Assembly: GCF_048771995.1 (NCBI RefSeq) | Contig: NC_133026.1 | Coordinates: forward strand, 92,522,501 to 92,586,500 | Direction: 5' to 3' | Length of the DNA: 64,000 nt | From: Taeniopygia guttata | Lineage: Eukaryota > Chordata > Aves > Passeriformes > Estrildidae | In this document: positions 24,636 to 35,269 of the stretch, in pieces | Numbering within the stretch: position 1 is the first letter of the stretch | How the letters are laid out: each line of letters opens with the position of its first letter | Translations under genes and position numbers: made by a program | Notes under the pieces: model-generated | The model's database searches: none | What the model saw: only the letters and a program-made list of their open reading frames with translations | Told to the model about the DNA's origin: nothing

Positions 24636-25025
24636 AATCATAGAATCATTTAGATTGGAAAAGATGTCTTAGATAATCAAATATAATAGTTAACTTAGCA
24701 TTGCAGTGTTCACCACTTAAACAGGTCCTTAAGTGCTACATCTACACATATTTTAAATATCACCAGGAAAGCTGACTCTGCCTTAGGTAGCCTGTCCCAA
24801 CCCGTTCTATGAAGAAATTTTTCCTAATGTCCAACTTAAACCTTCCCTGATGCAACTTGAGGCTGTTTCCTCTTGTCCTGTCTCTTTTTATTTGGGAGAA
24901 GAGACTGACCTCCACCTGGCCATACTCTCCTTTCAGGCAGTTGAAGAGAGTGATAAGGTCCTCCCTGAGCCTCCTTTTCTCCAGGCTGAACATCCCTTGC
25001 TCCCTCAGCTACTCTCATAAGATTT
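24636..25025 (-). mobile_element. CR1 LINE fragment, 3' region
   Basis: The left edge carries the reversed octamer tail (aatcatagaatcatt), followed by tagattggaaaagatgtcttag, ggtccttaagtgctacatctacac, gaagaaatttttcctaatgtcc, cttgaggctgtttcctcttgtcctg, gagaagagactgacctccacc and cctccttttctccaggctgaac, all in CR1 order on the reverse strand. The copy is 5'-truncated at about 25025. Divergence from consensus is moderate, so it is not a recent insertion. Open frames on both strands here are relics. Confidence 0.93.
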
Positions 25026-25029
25026 GCAG

Positions 25030-26210
25030 ATATCTATATTCCCTAAGTATTTTGCATACCTTACTTGCCTGCTATGAAGTAATTATTTTCAATATGTTCC
25101 AGCCATTTTTTTCTGAGGTACAGCTGCTCTATCCAAAGATGTGCAAGAGCTCCTCTCCCTTCAATGTATATTTCAGCTATCAGGCTATTCTTCTGTGGGT
25201 AGACTAGATCCAGTTATTTAAAATCAGTGTCTATGATGCCAGAAAACATCAGGATGGCATTTAAACATTTAAACATCAGGATGGCATGAGTTTTTGAAAA
25301 ATAAATAAATACCAGGAGGTCAATTTAATAATTAATCATCAGTAATCTTCTGAAATGGACCCCCATAATTTGCCATTTCATGTAGAAATTATTGCTTTTT
25401 GAAATGAAAACCAGGTAACTTTCATCTGCTGTGTAACCAAACTCAGAGCACTCTGACACATTTTAGCTCTGTAGAGCCAATCAAAAAAGACCCAAAGGAA
25501 ATTATCTCTTCCAAGTTTTTATTTCCCAGTTCCAGAAAATTAACTTTGGAATTTTTTTAATAGACACTGAAGAAGATTTTATTGCATATATGCATATAAT
25601 TGATAACAGGGGGAAATGTCCAGATTTTATAGCCCTTGAGCAGCACAATAGGCTATATTCAGTATCCTTACTGGAGGTTGATAGCTTTATCTCTGTCATC
25701 CTCTACCTATCTGATAAAGAGCCTACATTTACTTGATCAGCTGATATGGCAACAAAACATGGCATTTATGTTCGTTTTCTGTTGCAGGTGCTTCTATGAA
25801 ATATCCATACTACTGCAGTTGTCAGTGATTGGTTGCTGCCATCCAGGTATAAAAATGTCCAGGGACACAAAGAACAAGCCAAATAATCTTCTTATTTTCA
25901 TAATTTTCATTGCTGAAAAAAGCAGTAGGATCCAATGAAACAGTTGCATTTATGGAAAGAAAATAAAAATACATTAAAATGTAAAACAGGAAAAGTAAGT
26001 TAGTTACTGTGCCCCCTATACCACAAATCAGGATTCTTGTTCTGGATGTTACTGATGATATTAAGACTTTAGGCATTAGGAAAGCACCACATTGTAATTT
26101 TTTATATTCCCCATGATGTGGATAGTTCCCTTCATTAATGCATGCTTAATAACAATTATTTCAGCAAAGCTGTAGATGAATACAAGAACAAAGCACCACC
26201 CTTATTTAGG
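25030..26210. other. unique AT-rich DNA, no gene seen
   Basis: Only short frames. A direct duplication (catcaggatggcat at 25249-25262 and again at 25274-25287) is present. Nothing else is recognised. Confidence 0.55.
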
Positions 26211-26214
26211 ACTA

Positions 26215-27234
26215 TTAATTGAATTTGACAGTAGAGGTAATCAGGGTAGGAGGAAGCACTACAAGAGCAGAAGCAAGTCCAGTTGGCTAGTCAGGAGAGA
26301 CAGGCATGTGTGACATATGGCAGTGCCTGTGAGCTTTGAAAACTCCACAGTAGATGTCACCCTCAGCAGGAACTTACAGCCCCTAAGCAGCCCAAAGTCA
26401 ACAAAAACTGTTAAGGAAAAAAGACCATCATTTCTACACCCAGCATGCAGTATGCTGAGCATTTCTTGGGAAGCAGCAAAGTGCAGATCACTGATCTGAT
26501 TGATTACTCTGGGACCACATCATCAGCATGATAGTGGTCACTGTGGGGACACAATTTTCAAATTTGCAGCTTTGCTGGCTGTAAGCGTGCCAGTGCAAGG
26601 GGAAAGGAAAAGCTACACACCATGGCTTGTCACAGTAATAGCAGCAGGCCCCACAGCAGCAGCAGGAGGTTGCCATTCCCCCATCTGGGCTCTCCAGGTT
26701 GCCAGTCACCCTGTCTGTGTGGAGCATTCCCCAGGAAGGATGGGGTACAGGGCAGCAGGGGAAATGATGCTGCTGCAGCTGCTAATGCCACCCTGGTGTC
26801 CTTGCATTGACAGCTGCAGCAGCATCACAGGGAAATATCCTTGGCAGGCTAGCCTTGCCTTTGGGTGCTCTCCGCTCTCCAGCAAGTAAAGAATTCTCTC
26901 CATGATAATTTCACATGCCAGCTGCCTCACAAGTACTAACTGTGGTAACTCTGGTAAGAGAGCTTCTGCTGACTGGACACAGCTGACGTGGGACTGAAAC
27001 CTCAGAATGCCTTCACTGCTGTCCTCAGCACTCTGCAGCACTCCAGAGAAACCTGGCACAGTTCTCAGGGTGGTGGCTGCTGCTGCTGGTTATCCGTGGC
27101 TCCTCTTCCTGAGTGTGCTAAGAAACACAGGGACTACAGATTGTGGTTGTTTGCCTTTCCTGGGCCTCTTTTGTTGATGACATCAACAAGATCAAGCAAC
27201 AGCCCCAGTTGCTTGGAGTTTAGGATTTTTTAAG
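26215..27234. other. GC-richer unidentified block
   Basis: This ~1-kb block stands out from its AT-rich flanks. It contains CAG/CTG runs (agcagcaggccccacagcagcagcagg at about 26641-26668, split here by other bases), several overlapping frames of 60-129 codons on both strands, and splice-like signals (gctctccgctctccag at about 26867-26882; a GTAAGA donor at 26940). None of the translations shows a recognisable domain, and frames on opposite strands overlap. A poly-A run follows at 27236. It could be an old retrocopy, part of a noncoding RNA gene, or an unrecognised repeat. Confidence 0.35.
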
Positions 27235-27235
27235 G

Positions 27236-27254
27236 AAAAAAAAAAAAAAAAAAA
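27236..27254 (+). repeat. poly-A run
   Basis: About 19 A residues follow tttttaagg at the right edge of the GC-richer block. If the block is a reverse-transcribed copy of an RNA, this would be its tail; no AATAAA is seen immediately upstream and no flanking duplication was identified. Confidence 0.75.
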
Positions 27255-30200
27255 GCAGGAGGATAGTAGTGACTATTAATTGTCACAAACATAAAATTTG
27301 GATCTTTCTTAGCCAAAAAATGATGATGGTGAGTCACAAAATTCCAGCTCCAGTAGCTCTCCTAAATTGGCCGCTAATCCAGAGTGGAATCAAAACACAG
27401 ATGAGTCCATTTTACAAATCTTCTACTGGTAGGTCTCTGAGCCAAGAAACTCATATCTCATACAAAGGCCAGAGGTGATAGGTAAGGTATTTATAAATGT
27501 TTGCAGAGTTTTGAGTCATTTCACTTCTTTTAACTCCATTTAAAATTTCAAACCTTTGAATACCCCAGCAGAAAAAAGCTGGCAATGGCGGGGGCAAAAA
27601 GCCAGGATTTCTTTTATTCAATTTAATGGATGACCACAACCCAAAATGCAGTTACTGATGAGATTTGGCTTAAAATAACCTCCTTAATCTACTCTACACC
27701 CTTGTTCTCTAGAGATTGAGGTTGCTTTACTCAAATTCAAAGACAGTAACAACATGAACAGAATACAGTGGAGTAGGGCAGCAGGCCTAGGACAAACTGG
27801 CAAAATAAAGATCTCTCATTTTTGGAAGTCAAACAAGAAATGTCTAAAGGCTGGGACCTTTTCAACATTCAAGACTTGAAAATAACTAGTAGTAGTGGGA
27901 ACCAGGTTTTCTGAAAATCCCTTCTCTTTCTCAGTGCCTCTGAAATTTTAGTGCTTTCCATAGAATTCTAAATTTATTTTAAAATGATCATTTAGATGTT
28001 TAAAGTCAAGCATGAAGCAATGGGATCAACCTCTTGAAGAGGTCCCCTTTCATCCTACAAAGAATGAACTGTCACCACCTACTCCTACAGACTAGTTTTA
28101 AGCAAAACTGTAGTTCAACTGTCTTTGTTAGCTGCTGCTCTCCAGTTACCCCTTTTTTTGTGCTAGTGACTGAAAACTGAAGCAAAAAATTCAAGAAAGT
28201 TAGCCTGATGTACTACCAGTGCTAGGAAAATATTTTTGTACAAATAAATCATACAGAAAATGTTAAAGAGCTCTCAAAGGTAAGCTAAGTAGCAAACCCA
28301 CAAAAGTTACAGGGAGGAAAATTAATTTCTAGAGACTTTGGTCTCTGTCTAAATAAAACAGAAATGAAAAACAGAATCAAAGTGTATCCAAGTCCAAAAC
28401 ACATCAAAACTAATAGCAGTGACTAGGAAGAATGAAATTAAAGGTCATTCAAAAAGTTAATTAATAAGATGCATAAGGCAAACTGATTTAATTGTTGCAA
28501 TACATTTGGTTTAATAAAAATAAAGCCATTGGATTGGGGCTTTCCCCATGTTCAGTTTTTCCTGTTCCAGATCATAATTTATTTTTGATAAATTTGGAGA
28601 CACATGTCTGGGAATAGGAATTGTTAACCTGCCACATGGCTGAATTTGCTTTTGCTGTTACAATTTTATGGTGAATGCAAATAGGACAGTAAGATTATGT
28701 ATATGTAATTGCTGAATTTATTATTCATAGTACTGTTTTTTTAAATACACAGAGGAGATGATAAATTTGCCCTCATTTATCTATTATCTGAGAGACCCAG
28801 ATCCATTCACTTTGAAGACAGCTACAGAAACAAATAAGGAACAGCTATTTGCACAGAGTTTTGAATAAATAAATAGATTCAATTAATTTATTTACCAGGG
28901 ATTTGGGTCTTACACTGCTACCTATTCCTGTTATCTCATGGAAATACAGACTGCTGCTTGCCTGCCCCAGTTTTCACTTTCAACAAGTTTTGCTCGTTCT
29001 GGTGTGCCCAGTGAGGTTCTGGACTAGGAGGCCCATCCTCCCAGGCTCTCTGACCAAGCCAGCTGTCCCAGATTGCAGCTCACAAGAAGGCTACACTAAT
29101 GGTCAGTGATCTGGTGAAGACATTGCCCAACAGCAGATTACTCAACATGCTTTGGAAATCCATGTAATACTTGTTTTCAGATAAAAATACCCCTTGCTGT
29201 GAAATTTACATTTCTGTGTCCTCTGTGCAGTACATTCTGGGTACAAGCATGAAAGGCATATTTTTAGACAGTCTAAGCTGGTCTAAAACCATGCTGCTAC
29301 CAATGATTTTACATGTTCCCTGGCTGTGACTCTATATTCACATATGATGGCAGAGCCTTATGACCATTTAAGTACTCTGATTGAACACAAATTCTTCCTT
29401 TGTACATAAAATTTGCTTCCAGTCCTTGCACAACTAAATCAAAGTCTTTAATTAAAATAAGAGTAAGCGAGGTGTCACAAGACCAAAATGTGGGTGGGAA
29501 TGCCAGCATCTCCTTCCCCCATTTTGGTGGTATCATGTCTTTAGATTGGCTGGAAGGGAACAAGCCCCCTACCTCCAGTGAGGATTTGGTTTGTTTAGTA
29601 AAAGGTGCTAAAATTTGTTTAGTACCTGATGTTTTGCAATTGAAGCTAATATTTAAACTATGTAAAATGAGGCTGAAAGTCTGATGTTCAGTTAAAACCT
29701 TTTGCTTTCACAGATTTACCCTTCCTCACAGCTGTTTGCTACATCAAATTTTATTCCTTTCTTTCTCATCATGCGAGACTGTCTTTTCATCTCTTCCATC
29801 CCCCAGATTCCTTCCATCCTGGAAAACATCAATGAAATCACATTAGTTTTACCCTAAAATAATTTAGTAACATTTAGCAGACTGCAGATTGAAATTCATG
29901 TCTGACATGGTTCTGGGTTTGCAGTGCAAATTATCCTGGACAGTATGGCAGAAAACTGCAGGAATTGAAAAACAAAGGCAGTTGTTACAAGAATCTGTGA
30001 TTAGTAATATCATAATAATATATGGAGGAAGAACACAACCAAACTGAAAATACGGAACTAATCTGTCCCATGGGCCACTACTCAGCTGCAGTGCTTGTGC
30101 CACACATCAGAACAAATGTCCTTCATAAGAATGTTATTTGACAGGACTCTGGGGAGCAAACATGTTACTGCTACTGCAATGCCAGTAAATTCTCCCCAGA

Positions 30201-30614
30201 CTGTTCCTGACCAGTGTTTTGTTCATTCCCAGCCACTGCACCTGAGAAACAGCCTTTACTTCAGGGTCACCATTTACTTGCTTGAAGCAGAGGAACTTTC
30301 AGTATGATGTCTTAGTGGAGACAAAAAAGAACTGGGAAAGGGGGTCACCTGTATGCTGTCTCTCACAGGAGATCAAAAAGAACTAGGGAAAATCTGACTA
30401 AATCATTTGTGGATTGGTGGACATGGCAGGTGGTTGTTTCTGGATGAGCACTTACAAGATGAGCACAATATTCCTGGGTAAAGGCCAGGAGGGCAGCAAG
30501 GAAGGTTGGTGCAGTTTAAGTGCAGGAGGCTGTTTGAGGGGAGTAGCGTGAGCCATGAGTGCGGCAACAGAATTTCTGGCTGACCTCTCCAGTATTTCTG
30601 CTTGTTACTGGGAC

Positions 30615-30830
30615 ATCATAATTGATGTTAATGACTGAGCTGGCCCCATCCATCTCCTATTGCCTCTTTTTGCCAACAGATGTGAACAAAATTAGCAGCT
30701 GGTATTGTTCTCTGCTGTTGCCCCAGATCTCATTAATGAGGCAGCCTGAGCGCAGTCCTTTATTCCCGCTTCCCTGCCAGTCAATCCCTGAGCCAGGATA
30801 ACAGCCCTGGCCTTTCTCTTGGCCTCATGC
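30615..30830. promoter_or_regulatory. possible conserved noncoding element
   Basis: The stretch holds a 12-bp palindrome CTCATTAATGAG at 30729-30740 (paired homeodomain-type), an E-box CAGCTG within attagcagctggta, and gttaatgactgagc, in a sequence that is neither repeat nor coding and is more GC-balanced than its flanks. This resembles developmental enhancers. Evidence is motif-level only. Confidence 0.28.
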
Positions 30831-31616
30831 TGTAGTCTTCAGTAATTTTGTTTCAAGGTGTTTAGAGGCTAGGACTGTTTAATTTGTTCCCTTCACCATT
30901 TTAGTTTGATTCCTGCTATGGGTTTTTTGTTCATGTGTCAAGCTCCAAGAGAACACTATTTAAAATGTGAAGTGTGAAAGCACCAGAGAGCTGCAATGGC
31001 AAAATGTGTTATTCTCCTCCATGTAATCAGAATAATTTGTTAGCTGAAAAGTCCAGGAGTGAGTTTCAAATTTGCCATCCTCCCCTTTTTTGCAGAAACC
31101 ACATTTTTGAGCCCAGGCCAGTTAGAGGTTTGATGGCATCAAAGGTTGCTTTTGTAGGTGAGGACTAAAGAGAAACTCCAGGAGTGTTGGGCTGTAGTTT
31201 AAATATAACCATATACCTGGTTAGATACAGGCAGCTTGGGTGAAAAGCTGAACATCCATTTGATTTATCCAAACACATCATACCTGTGCAGTTACCCCAG
31301 AGCCATGGTTTATTTCAGTTTTGTATTACACATGTTGATTTCTCCAGCATGGTCTTATTGCCAGAAAAGGGAACTAGTGGGACAGTAGATTTGTGATCAC
31401 TGGTGAGTGGGGAAAACAGAAGTATGTGTGTTTTACATAATTTTTAGTAAGTGATATTTTTTATTTGCAGAGTTTAAGAACTAAAGAAATGATTTTGTGG
31501 CCAAAAAAGCAAAAAAGGCATCTCTTACATAGAAACTCCATATGAATTTGTGTGGTTAACATATAGAAAGAGTAGGTAAATGTATGTTTACCTACAAGGC
31601 TTTTTTTTTCTGATAG

Positions 31617-31832
31617 CTACTTGTGGAATATTAGGAAACCAGACATTCTTTCAAGTGCGTGGCAGACAAGAAACAAAGATGGTAAACAGCATCAAAAGAA
31701 ATTATCCCTGAATTCATGTCTCTCTGACACCTCCAGATACAGTCAGGAGAGTCCTGTCTTCTGTGTAGCCATTTTTATAGCTTTGAAGACAAGTGGCTAT
31801 AATTTGTGCACACACACAGATAAAAGAAAAAG
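31617..31832 (+). other. candidate symmetric exon (low confidence)
   Basis: A poly-T acceptor (ggctttttttttctgatag) ends at 31616; 216 nt follow, open in one frame, ending AAAAG at a GTAAGA donor (31833). The frame starts and ends in phase 2, so the exon would be skippable without a frameshift. The translation starts YLWNIRKPDILSSAW and ends in a basic THTDKRKR encoded by a CA-rich stretch. No family is recognised. The frame runs through both splice sites, so it may be chance. Confidence 0.15.
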
Positions 31833-32695
31833 GTAAGACAACATCAAGCTCAGCATTTCCTCTTTCAGGGGTAATGCACTATTATCTCTTGAATTAAACC
31901 ACCTTTCTCTTAGCTGAAAATTTGTTTTCTTAAGTGTAATTGTAGGAGAAGGAGGTATGAAGATAAGAAGTCATATTAGTAGCTATGTTAGTATGGAACA
32001 AATACCAGGTTACCATTAAGAACTTCTACTGTTCCAGTGACAAACAAAAAAAGTCAATTCATACTTTGAGATTTTTTCCTATAATAATGTCGATGAATGC
32101 TTTTAATAAAAAATAATGCAATTTCTTACTTATTTTTATATTAATAGATTAATTTTTACATTTGGAATTTGAAACACTACTTAATTATTTCTGTAATAGT
32201 GACATAATAGTCATCACAAAATGTTGTTTTTTGAAATCAAATTCTAAAGCTTTAGTTCCTTTTTTGTCACTACAAAAGATCAAGCTGGTGGTAGTAGGCA
32301 TTTGTAATCCCAGTGGGGCATGTTTATTGCTTGTATAACCAGCATGGTCTTCCTTAAAGTTCTCTGCTTTCATTTTTATATCAAAGAATCACAGACTCTA
32401 TCTGGTACAGATTTATAGTCACAGACTTCTGCAAACATTCTTCTGGAAATAAGCCAGAGTCTGTTCTTTCCAATTAGCTCAATAAACATCAGAGGATTAT
32501 TCACACCAGACAGAAAAGCACTGTAAAGCACAGCTGAACACTTACCATCTTGCCCCTCCTACACCTCAAATGTAAAATGTGAGCAGGAGCCTTTGGGCTT
32601 AGTTCCAGTAAGCCAAAAAATAAACACATGTGCCAGGATGGCAAGTGTGACCTGCTCCCTGCTCATCAGGGGATGGATGGGACCCCATGGAGGGC

Positions 32696-33635
32696 AGGAG
32701 AGGAGAGGAGAGGAGAGGAGAGGAGAGGAGAGGAGAGGAGAGGAGAGGAGAGGAGAGGAGAGGAGAGGAGAGGAGAGGAGAGGAGAGGAGAGGAGAGGAG
32801 AGGAGAGGAGAGGAGAGGAGAGGAGAGGAGAGGAGAGGAGAGGAGAGGAGAGGAGAGGAGAGGAGAGGAGAGGAGAGGAGAGGAGAGGAGAGGAGAGGAG
32901 AGGAGAGGAGAGGAGAGGAGAGGAGAGGAGAGGAGAGGAGAGGAGAGGAGAGGAGAGGAGAGGAGAGGAGAGGAGAGGAGAGGAGAGGAGAGGAGAGGAG
33001 AGGAGAGGAGAGGAGAGGAGAGGAGAGGAGAGGAGAGGAGAGGAGAGGAGAGGAGAGGAGAGGAGAGGAGAGGAGAGGAGAGGAGAGGAGAGGAGAGGAG
33101 AGGAGAGGAGAGGAGAGGAGAGGAGAGGAGAGGAGAGGAGAGGAGAGGAGAGGAGAGGAGAGGAGAGGAGAGGAGAGGAGAGGAGAGGAGAGGAGAGGAG
33201 AGGAGAGGAGAGGAGAGGAGAGGAGAGGAGAGGAGAGGAGAGGAGAGGAGAGGAGAGGAGAGGAGAGGAGAGGAGAGGAGAGGAGAGGAGAGGAGAGGAG
33301 AGGAGAGGAGAGGAGAGGAGAGGAGAGGAGAGGAGAGGAGAGGAGAGGAGAGGAGAGGAGAGGAGAGGAGAGGAGAGGAGAGGAGAGGAGAGGAGAGGAG
33401 AGGAGAGGAGAGGAGAGGAGAGGAGAGGAGAGGAGAGGAGAGGAGAGGAGAGGAGAGGAGAGGAGAGGAGAGGAGAGGAGAGGAGAGGAGAGGAGAGGAG
33501 AGGAGAGGAGAGGAGAGGAGAGGAGAGGAGAGGAGAGGAGAGGAGAGGAGAGGAGAGGAGAGGAGAGGAGAGGAGAGGAGAGGAGAGGAGAGGAGAGGAG
33601 AGGAGAGGAGAGGAGAGGAGAGGAGAGGAGAGGAG
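32696..33635 (+). repeat. (AGGAG)188 perfect pentanucleotide array
   Basis: From 32696 to 33635 the plus strand is 188 consecutive AGGAG units with no substitution or indel that I can see, then a partial AGGG. The plus strand is pure purine and mirror-symmetric. Because five is not a multiple of three, every frame cycles through the same five codons, giving RRGEE repeats on the plus strand and LLSSP repeats on the minus strand with no stops. The apparent proteins of 335-386 residues spanning it are therefore artefacts. Flanks (gaccccatggagggc on the left, ttctctttcaaaaagg on the right) are unique. Perfect purity over 940 bp points to a young or actively homogenised array, or to collapse or correction during assembly. 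Confidence 0.97.
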
Positions 33636-33639
33636 AGGG

Positions 33640-35265
33640 TTCTCTTTCAAAAAGGATAAATCTGGAAGTTTGGACCAGCCCATCTCATAGCTGACCTGTG
33701 GTAACACAGTGCAGGACATCAGGCAATAAGATTTCAGTTAATATTTTCTATTTTAAAAAAGACTGTCCTACACCATTTAGGATTGTTTCTGAGTAAAGAA
33801 AGATTTTCATTTGACAATGTATTTTGCACAAGTGAAATAAAATACGGAAGCAAAATAAACAAAACAATGCATCAAAAGGTCAGCACTATGAGAATCTTGC
33901 CCTAGAAATACAAAATTATTTCTAAGCTCAGGCTTCCACCTGCATGCCTATAATTCAGTAAAAATATCACCATAAAAATTAAATGTCATTTCTATTTATG
34001 TTTCAGTTTAAAACATGTGCTTGTATTTGTTGTTGCCTGTTCAGGTTGTTATAAGTACCTTTAACAGTTTCTAAGCATGATCTAATTATTTCTTTAAAAC
34101 ATAAATAACGGAACAATCTTATTGTGTTGATTTGTAACTAATAATTTTTAAAAGTCTATATAAAAAAAGCAGAGAAAACTTAGGCACTATGATACTGAAA
34201 ACTGCTCTAACTCATTGCTATGTTACAAAACTTTCAAGTTTTTGAACACATTAAATATTAATTCGATCAATTCTCCCTTGTCTCCCCAGTCACCATGGAG
34301 TTACCAAGGCAAGTCCAAAGGACAAGTGACAAAACCCAAAAATTATCCTCTCCTATTATTTGCTGAGAGAAGTTCAACTTTATTAATAAAAGTTATTTAT
34401 CTTTGAAGAAGATACATGCCACTTAACTTCAGTCTTTCTCATTCAGAAAGTATAAATATTTTGCCATTTCCTACGCAGTCAGCAAAATTTCCACACCACT
34501 TTGTGAAGACACCTAATATTAGATACATTTTCGAACACTTTCTTTGACACAGAGAAATATTTGCCAGTTAGACCATAGCAATCTTACTTCTCATCTTACT
34601 CTATTTGTATAACTTAGATTAAAGTTTTGCTTCACTAACTGGTATAATTAAAATATCACAGTGAGAGGGCTTAGTTTTAAATGTCTCTGTGAGCTAAATT
34701 AATTGTGTATTCTCAGACTGAAAGTCACAGAAGGATTTATTCTGTAGAGATCTAGTCTGGTATAGTATTTTGTGGAATGCTTTGTCATTGGGACATTCTC
34801 CTTCAAAAGAATCACTCCTCGAAAGGCAAACTGTTCATGTGGGCTTTTCACTAACCTACTGTCCACTAAGAGAAAGAACTAGAACCACATTTCACACAAT
34901 CTCTTTTCGAAGGGAATAGCTCCAATAGGACCAACAGAGTCAAAATTATATGAAAATGGAAAAAAAATTAAACCAACAGGTGCTCTTGGTTTCTAAACAG
35001 AATCACAATTAAGCTCCTTTAGCTCAGTTATCTCAGCTGTATGTTCAGCTGTAGCCCTGCACTAGGTAAAAGCCAGGCTGCTGGGACTGCCATGTCAGCA
35101 GGTTGTGACCCTGCATGCCTGCGGGCTGCTGAGATGGCCCTACCCCTGGTCAGCACCAGCCAGAAGAGCTGGACAGCTGCAAACAGGGCAACAAATACAG
35201 TGATGCTGCAGAAACTTCCAGGCCCTGAAGATACCTCTTGGAACTTATCAGTCATCTTCTGACAG
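33640..35265. other. AT-rich unique DNA
   Basis: No recognisable element up to about 35030. From 35041 to 35265 the DNA becomes GC-richer (gcatgcctgcgggctgctgag), with frames of 73 codons (plus) and 98 codons (minus, including a hydrophobic stretch FCSITVFVALFAAVQLFWLV). It adjoins the LTR below and may be part of the same element, but I cannot assign it. Confidence 0.45.
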
Positions 35266-35269
35266 GCTG

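Larger units (their letters stand above)
27255..32695. other. mostly unique AT-rich DNA
   Basis: No transposon consensus is visible. Frames are below 95 codons and lack domains. The exon candidate at 31617-31832 and the conserved-looking stretch at 30615-30830 are listed separately. Confidence 0.5.

Noticed and set aside
24760..25207. Frames of 60-116 codons
   Set aside because: Sense and antisense translations of the CR1 fragment at 24636-25025 and its flank.
32559..33719. Open frames of 335-386 codons on both strands
   Set aside because: They are produced by the AGGAG array, whose pentamer period makes every frame stop-free; no unique coding sequence flanks them.
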